This document shows positions 23,561 to 27,919 of a DNA stretch of 27,919 bases, one piece after another. The stretch comes from Bacteroidaceae bacterium (GTDB taxonomy: Bacteria > Bacteroidota > Bacteroidia > Bacteroidales > Bacteroidaceae). Both the position numbers and the translations under genes were made by a program. The stretch is from positions 1 to 27,919 of the forward strand of contig CAAGKZ010000010.1 of NCBI GenBank assembly GCA_900770665.1, read 5' to 3'. Each line of letters opens with the position of its first letter. Positions within the stretch are counted from its first letter, which is position 1. The notes below the pieces were generated by a model. It saw nothing but the letters and a program-made list of their open reading frames with translations. It did not search any database and had not been told where the DNA came from.

Positions 23561-23568
23561 CAAAAGTA
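23561..23568 (-). promoter_or_regulatory. nhaA promoter, -7 box
   Basis: The minus strand reads TACTTTTG, matching TAnnTTTG, 47 bases before the preferred nhaA ATG. No convincing -33 TTTG is visible at the usual spacing, so an activator may be needed. Confidence 0.5.
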
Positions 23569-23597
23569 TTTTCTTTTTTGTAGTAAATGCCTGTTAA

Positions 23598-23640
23598 TTT
23601 ATTGTTAAAAACGAAAGGTGTCATCGGTTTTAACAATAAA
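23598..23640. repeat. 13-bp perfect inverted repeat upstream of nhaA
   Basis: TTTATTGTTAAAA (23598-23610) and TTTTAACAATAAA (23628-23640) are exact inverted repeats with a 17-base spacer. The stem is almost all A/T, so it is a poor intrinsic terminator for the efflux operon ending at 23667. It lies about 43-85 bases upstream of the predicted nhaA start, where an operator would be. Confidence 0.5.
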
Positions 23641-23666
23641 ATGGATAAAAGTTGACCTCTTTTGCT

Positions 23667-25289
23667 TTAATGTTGTAACACCCTGTTTCGTCTACGCAAC
23701 CTCAGGCGCAACTTTATATTTCCCCGCAGAATATTATATATCGTACGGTATGTGGGTTCAATTACCTTCATGGGTCTGATACCGCTATAGCGCAGCATCA
23801 GCACTATCAGGCAAAGAATAGCCACAAAGAGCAGCCAACCATATATTTCCTTCATGGATTCAAGTAGAGACTGTACCTGTATCATACCATATAGCTCGCC
23901 AGGTTGAGCGTGCGCGGTGCTTAGTTCAATATTATCCATTCTCTCACTCAGCAGCATTGAGTTGCGTGTCATTACAACCTTCAATGCGCGCCCTACAACG
24001 GCATTGCCCATTGCTCCCGCCAAAGCCGCACTGAACATATTCTGGAACGACAGACCGTGCAGGAATGTGTAGGGGAACGGCAGACGGGCATTTGCAGTCA
24101 GCATCATCACCGCCACCATTACGTAACCGGCCGAACGGGCTATCACAGGAAGATACAATGCCTCTTTGGGCAGGTTGTAATCTATGCGAAAATAGAAATA
24201 TGCCAAGTAAAAGGCAAAGCACGAAAAGGCGATTACCAACATTCGCTGGTAGCTCCATTTGCGGCGGGCAAAGGTCTGCCAAGTGAATACGATACCCATG
24301 ACTGTACCAATGATTGACACCCAATTGAGTGTCAGTGTATTCAGGTGGTCATAGCCCAGAACATTCTCCATCAACGCATGCTCAAAGATATGTGATGGGG
24401 CTAACAACAAATCCATAACGAGAATTATGGCTACGCAGGTCAGTACAAGTGGAAATTTGAAGATATTGAATCCTATATACGGGTGTCTTAGATAAGTGGA
24501 ACGCCACCAGTTCATAAAAAAAGTTCCCACAGCCAATACTGTTGCAAAGCATATATTACCCGATTGCCACCAGTCATAGTGCTCGCCATATATGCAGATG
24601 AAAAGTATTGACATGGCTGTTGCACCCCATAGCAGCATGCCAATCCAGTCAATGCCATAGAGTGGCAAGCGTGGCATAATTGAGATACCCCTGTAGCATA
24701 CGAGCACAATGAGGTACATCACAAGCAAAGCGCCTATGATGAACCAATACATATAGTGCCACGATGCCCACACCGAGAATGAGAGCGAGGCAATGCCTGT
24801 GAGTTGTATTGTGCTGTTCACCATCAGGTATATGTAGCAGAACCAGATGGACATATCGCGTTTGGGCGTTATCCACAACTGGATGGTAGAGTTGCACTCA
24901 TAGATTGCCCACATGCGGAAGAATCCGCTTACAAGGCACACTCCCACAAGCAAGGGAACACTCGACGTGTGCATGCATATCAGGTTTGCCGCTATCAGAA
25001 CTGCAATACAGCTTCCCAAGGCTGTCTTTGGTCTTACAGCCCATTTGGTGCGGAACATAATGGCAAAATAGAGAGCCATGCCCACCAATGAAGCTTGTCC
25101 AGCCATCATTATATCCTCCTGCAGGAGTTGCGTCGAGCCAACCATTTCACTCACAGCCGCAAGATAGACTCCTCCTGTGCAGTTGAAGACAATGATGAAG
25201 AGTATCAACAGCCAGGGCTTCAGTTTCTCAGGGATGAAGCGTATCTGCGGAATGGAGAATGGTTGCCCGGGGTTATGATGATGTCCCAT
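23667..25289 (-). CDS. MFS drug-efflux pump (EmrB/DHA2-like)
   Basis: This is a 540-residue polytopic transporter with about 14 hydrophobic segments, the topology of the DHA2 (EmrB/QacA) branch of the major facilitator superfamily. Proton-driven export of hydrophobic compounds through a tripartite channel is inferred. The classic motif A (GxLaDrxGrk) is not obvious, so the family call rests on topology and on its place directly after an EmrA-like adaptor gene. It starts with a His-rich cytoplasmic tail (MGHHHNPGQPF) and ends with a very basic tail (LRLRLRRRNR). Its ATG overlaps the stop of the adaptor gene by one base (TAATG), so translation is probably coupled. Confidence 0.85.
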   Translation of the reverse strand: MGHHHNPGQPFSIPQIRFIPEKLKPWLLILFIIVFNCTGGVYLAAVSEMVGSTQLLQEDIMMAGQASLVGMALYFAIMFRTKWAVRPKTALGSCIAVLIAANLICMHTSSVPLLVGVCLVSGFFRMWAIYECNSTIQLWITPKRDMSIWFCYIYLMVNSTIQLTGIASLSFSVWASWHYMYWFIIGALLVMYLIVLVCYRGISIMPRLPLYGIDWIGMLLWGATAMSILFICIYGEHYDWWQSGNICFATVLAVGTFFMNWWRSTYLRHPYIGFNIFKFPLVLTCVAIILVMDLLLAPSHIFEHALMENVLGYDHLNTLTLNWVSIIGTVMGIVFTWQTFARRKWSYQRMLVIAFSCFAFYLAYFYFRIDYNLPKEALYLPVIARSAGYVMVAVMMLTANARLPFPYTFLHGLSFQNMFSAALAGAMGNAVVGRALKVVMTRNSMLLSERMDNIELSTAHAQPGELYGMIQVQSLLESMKEIYGWLLFVAILCLIVLMLRYSGIRPMKVIEPTYRTIYNILRGNIKLRLRLRRRNRVLQH

Positions 25290-26323
25290 TAATACAATAC
25301 TTTACATTCTACATTCATTCCCGCACTTATGCGTTCCATTGCTTCCTCATCATTCTCGTCGGTAAAATCGATGCGAACGGGTATACGTTGTTCTATCTTT
25401 ACGAAGTTGCCCGAAGAGTTATCCTGTGGCATAAGTGAAAAACTTGCACCTGTGGCGCGGGATACAGAGCGGACAACCCCCTTGAACACATACCCCGGGA
25501 CAGCATCCACCTCAATCTCAACCTCGCATCCCTCGGTGATGTTGGCTGTTTGTGTCTCCTTGTAGTTGGCGATGACCCATTTCTCTTTAGCATCTACAAT
25601 ATCAACCAAGGTCTGTCCGGGTTGTATCAGTTGCCCTTGCTGGATTCCCTTTCGTCCGGTATAACCGTCGCAGGGAGCGAGTATGACGGTGTACGACAAA
25701 TTCAGGCGCGCCAATTCCAATGCGGCCTCGGCCTGTCTGATACCGGCATCGTTCTGTCCCAGACGGGTGTTCTGCTCGCGGCCTACCGATTGTATACTCT
25801 CTTTTTGTTTCTTGAGCATATCGTACCGGCTCTTTGCAGCCAGATAGGCAGTGTTCATGTCGTCATATTGTTGTCGTGTAACAGCATTCTGTTCATAGAG
25901 CATGCTGAATCGTTTGTAGTTGCGCTCGGCGTTTTCCAGAAGGATACGGGCCTCCTCAATGTTTGCGTCAGTTACCAAAAGATTCGTATTTGTTGTTGAT
26001 ATTACATTGTGCATAGCATCTTTGCCTGTTATTGCGTTTGCAAGATTCGCTTCGGCCTGCGCCACTCTGTAGCGGTACTCGGCATCCTCTATAACAACAA
26101 GCGTGTCGCCTTTTGATACTCTGGCGTATTCGTCAAAACGAACCTCCTTTATAAAGCCTTGCACTCGTGAATTTACAGGCACGATAAGCTGTTTCACCTG
26201 TGCATTTTCTGTAAACTCCACATTCCCTAAATGTATGAATTTCTCGCATACCCAATAGATTGCGCCAAGCAATAATATGCAGGCAAAAATGTTGTAGATA
26301 ATTTTCTTCGTCTTTCTTGTCAT
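25289..26323 (-). CDS. HlyD/EmrA-family membrane fusion protein
   Basis: This is the periplasmic adaptor that bridges the inner-membrane pump and the outer-membrane channel. The 344-residue product has an N-terminal membrane anchor (about 8-26), a first lipoyl-like half (about 50-80, VPVNSRVQGFIKEVRFDEYARVSKGDTLVVIE), a long alpha-hairpin (about 82-210), the second half with CDGYTGRKGIQQGQLIQPGQTLVDIVD, and a beta-barrel domain with VEIEVDAVPGYVFKGVVRSVS. This is the EmrA layout and the length is normal. It lies 11 bases downstream of the TolC-like gene and overlaps the MFS gene by one base. Confidence 0.92.
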   Translation of the reverse strand: MTRKTKKIIYNIFACILLLGAIYWVCEKFIHLGNVEFTENAQVKQLIVPVNSRVQGFIKEVRFDEYARVSKGDTLVVIEDAEYRYRVAQAEANLANAITGKDAMHNVISTTNTNLLVTDANIEEARILLENAERNYKRFSMLYEQNAVTRQQYDDMNTAYLAAKSRYDMLKKQKESIQSVGREQNTRLGQNDAGIRQAEAALELARLNLSYTVILAPCDGYTGRKGIQQGQLIQPGQTLVDIVDAKEKWVIANYKETQTANITEGCEVEIEVDAVPGYVFKGVVRSVSRATGASFSLMPQDNSSGNFVKIEQRIPVRIDFTDENDEEAMERISAGMNVECKVLY

Positions 26324-26334
26324 AATGTCTGTAT

Positions 26335-27648
26335 TTATAGTTTACCGGATGTGTTCTTTAGTCTGTAGTAGTTGAATATTACATTTATGCGGGCATTGAC
26401 CAACTGCAGTTCGGCATCAAGCAATTGGTTCGATGCATCGAGCATGTCTGTCACGAGCGCTACGTCGCTACGATAGCGGTTTTCTATCACGGCATAGTTC
26501 TCGTTGGCGAGCTCCACGTTCTTTTCCAGTGTCGCCACCTCTTCGTGGGCTTCGATGTATCTGGTGTAATCGGCCTGTACTGTCATGGCGGTCTGTTCCA
26601 AGGCTTCGTCCCGGCGGCAACGGCTTACCATTGTCTTGTATTGAGACTGTCTTATACTCTTGTTTGCCTTGTAGAGCGATGAGAGCTTGAATGACAAACC
26701 CACTCCCACATACCAATAATTATAGTTCTTGTTGATGGTAGGTACTTCAATCGTAATCGGTCCATCGAATTTGTTGGCAGCTACCAGTGCAATAGTGGGA
26801 CGGCGTTCTGCTCTGCTCAGTTTTTCACCACATTCTCCCATTTTAACAGCCAAGGCCGTTTGCTTTACAGCATGTGCATCGGTACTTGCCAGTTGTAGCC
26901 AATGATTCACGCCGTCAATGGGTAGCGAATGTTCGAGCAGTGTAGTGTCCGGCTTAATCAGTGCATCTGCCGGCAGTCCCAGCATTGTTGCCAAATCATA
27001 ATTGAGAATTTCAATGGAGTTGCTGACTCTGCGTCTTGCAAGTTCAAGGTTCTTCAGTTGCAATTCATAACGTGTAACATCGTTTTTCAGCGCAACACCT
27101 GCTGCATTGCGGGCTTTTGTATCCTCAATTACGATCTTTGTCAATTCAATATTGCGGTCATATACTTTTTCAATGTTTTGGAGTTTGTACAGGTCGAGAT
27201 AAAATCCCGTAAGCATAAACCTGATGCGTGAGCGGGCTGCCTCATGGTTTACACCGGCCATCTCCTCGCCGAGTCTGGCCATTGCTACGCTGTTGCTGAC
27301 AACACCGCCACCATAAATCAATTGGGTAGCCTGTATGGCAAAATTGTTCCCGAAATGCGGCATGCCTATGTTCTGCCCGTTGGAAAAATCCCTGTCCATG
27401 AGGCAACCGTTGCCCAGATAGCTTGCCGAGAGAGAAATGTCAATGTCGGGCAAATAACCGTTCTTTGCAACTTTGATACCTTGCTGTGCCTCCATTACAG
27501 CAGCATCCTCTATTTTCAATGTCTTGCTATTTTCATCGGCCAAAGCAAAAATCTGCTCCAGCGTCAACACATAAGTTTCTTGGGCATAGCTACCCTCAGC
27601 CCATAATGATGCGCATAGCACCATTATGAACAAATGTACTTTGCTCAT
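26335..27648 (-). CDS. TolC-family outer-membrane efflux protein
   Basis: This is the outer-membrane channel of the efflux system, expected to form a trimeric barrel with a periplasmic alpha-tunnel. The 437-residue product has a signal peptide (about 1-22, ending GSYAQ), the family start YVLTLEQIFALADENSKTLK, and the duplicated long-helix architecture with asparagine/alanine-rich repeats such as AKNGYLPDIDISLSASYLG and ENRYRSDVALVTDMLDASNQLLDAELQLVNARIN near the end. It is the first structural gene of the three-gene operon, a common order in Bacteroidetes. No regulator gene adjoins it in this window. Confidence 0.92.
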   Translation of the reverse strand: MSKVHLFIMVLCASLWAEGSYAQETYVLTLEQIFALADENSKTLKIEDAAVMEAQQGIKVAKNGYLPDIDISLSASYLGNGCLMDRDFSNGQNIGMPHFGNNFAIQATQLIYGGGVVSNSVAMARLGEEMAGVNHEAARSRIRFMLTGFYLDLYKLQNIEKVYDRNIELTKIVIEDTKARNAAGVALKNDVTRYELQLKNLELARRRVSNSIEILNYDLATMLGLPADALIKPDTTLLEHSLPIDGVNHWLQLASTDAHAVKQTALAVKMGECGEKLSRAERRPTIALVAANKFDGPITIEVPTINKNYNYWYVGVGLSFKLSSLYKANKSIRQSQYKTMVSRCRRDEALEQTAMTVQADYTRYIEAHEEVATLEKNVELANENYAVIENRYRSDVALVTDMLDASNQLLDAELQLVNARINVIFNYYRLKNTSGKL

Positions 27649-27699
27649 TCAGTTATAAAAAATTAAATTAGTGATTTTAAGAGAAAATTACATCGGCAC

Positions 27700-27792
27700 T
27701 CAGTCCTCCCAATTGGTGGAAATATTGTGATGATACGGGAGATAGATGTAAGAACTTGAAGTGTTGTGATGTAGATTTGTGTTTATTCTCAT
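27700..27792 (-). CDS. Possible 30-residue leader peptide upstream of tolC-like gene
   Basis: An ATG about 25 bases after the predicted transcription start opens a 30-codon frame ending 51 bases before the tolC-like ATG. The product contains LHHNTSSSYIYLPYHH (residues 7-22) and ends NWED, rich in His, Tyr, Ser and Asn. It has no known function. Leader peptides controlling downstream resistance genes are known in Bacteroides (for example tetQ), so translational control is possible. An open frame this short can easily arise by chance, and only comparison with relatives would settle it. Confidence 0.35.
   Translation of the reverse strand: MRINTNLHHNTSSSYIYLPYHHNISTNWED
27704..27720 (-). other. 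Small hairpin at the leader-frame stop
   Basis: The minus strand TCCACC, AATTG, GGAGGA form a six-pair stem with one A-A mismatch around a five-base loop, at the end of the candidate leader frame. A ribosome at the stop codon would cover it. Its role is unknown. Confidence 0.3.
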
Positions 27793-27823
27793 ATTGGCGA
27801 AGAACTTTGTGCTCTTCGGTGTG

Positions 27824-27831
27824 CAAAGGTA
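27824..27831 (-). promoter_or_regulatory. Efflux operon promoter, -7 box
   Basis: The minus strand reads TACCTTTG, a full match to TAnnTTTG. The expected start near 27817 gives an untranslated leader of about 170 bases before the tolC-like gene, unusually long in this window. The -33 region is T-rich but lacks TTTG. Beyond it, 27832-27919 shows no gene. Confidence 0.6.
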
Positions 27832-27919
27832 CGAAAAAAAACGAAACAGAAGTTCGCCGTTGAAAACTATTTTTTTTGAAAAATATGCGTATGATGTAGT
27901 TGTAGAGCGGTATTATAAA

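Noticed and set aside
23514..23636. N-terminal extension of NhaA by 41 residues
   Set aside because: The added residues are polar and unlike NhaA, and the region holds a TAnnTTTG box and an inverted repeat.
1..27919. CRISPR arrays, insertion sequences, phage or integron features
   Set aside because: I saw no regularly spaced repeats, transposase or integrase motifs, or target-site duplications. The only repeats are short regulatory ones.

Overview
The window looks like a chromosomal segment of a Bacteroidales bacterium (Bacteroides/Prevotella-like). The evidence is the gene order of the division/cell-wall (dcw) cluster, repeated Bacteroidetes-type promoter boxes (TAnnTTTG at -7, sometimes with TTTG at -33 and a 19-20 bp spacer), a tRNA without encoded CCA, a MurE with the meso-DAP motif, and a class B PBP that carries a PASTA domain. 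No species call is made. I see no mobile element, CRISPR array or rRNA gene.

Layout. (1) 1-2826: gyrB and rpsT on the minus strand, with hairpin terminators behind each, and a tRNA-Glu(UUC) just upstream of rpsT that appears to share its promoter. (2) 2829-3554: recO on the plus strand. It ends tail-to-tail with the last gene of the dcw operon, and the two stop codons overlap. (3) 3551-19534: one very compact minus-strand operon of 14 genes: mraZ, rsmH, ftsL, ftsI (PBP), murE, mraY, murD, ftsW, murG, murC, ftsQ, ftsA, ftsZ and a yqeY-like gene. It supplies cytoplasmic peptidoglycan precursor synthesis (MurE, D, C), the lipid-linked steps (MraY, MurG), septal polymerisation and crosslinking (FtsW, PBP) and the divisome scaffold (FtsL, Q, A, Z). 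A textbook MraZ box (TGGGG repeats, 10-bp period) lies just upstream of mraZ, so the operon is probably autoregulated. (4) 19805-22046: two plus-strand genes, an exported M28 zinc peptidase and a Fic-domain protein with its own inhibitory helix motif and a C-terminal winged helix. The Fic gene is preceded by an alternating palindrome array over its predicted promoter start. (5) 22176-23513: nhaA, a Na+/H+ antiporter, minus strand. (6) 23667-27648: a tripartite drug-efflux operon (TolC-like outer membrane protein, HlyD/EmrA-like adaptor, 14-TM MFS pump), minus strand, with a long leader that can encode a 30-residue peptide.

Most of the window is conserved housekeeping sequence. The parts most worth a second look are the regulatory structures: the Fic operator array, the MraZ box and a second TGGG pair facing the peptidase gene, the possible leader peptide ahead of the efflux operon, and the inverted repeat ahead of nhaA.
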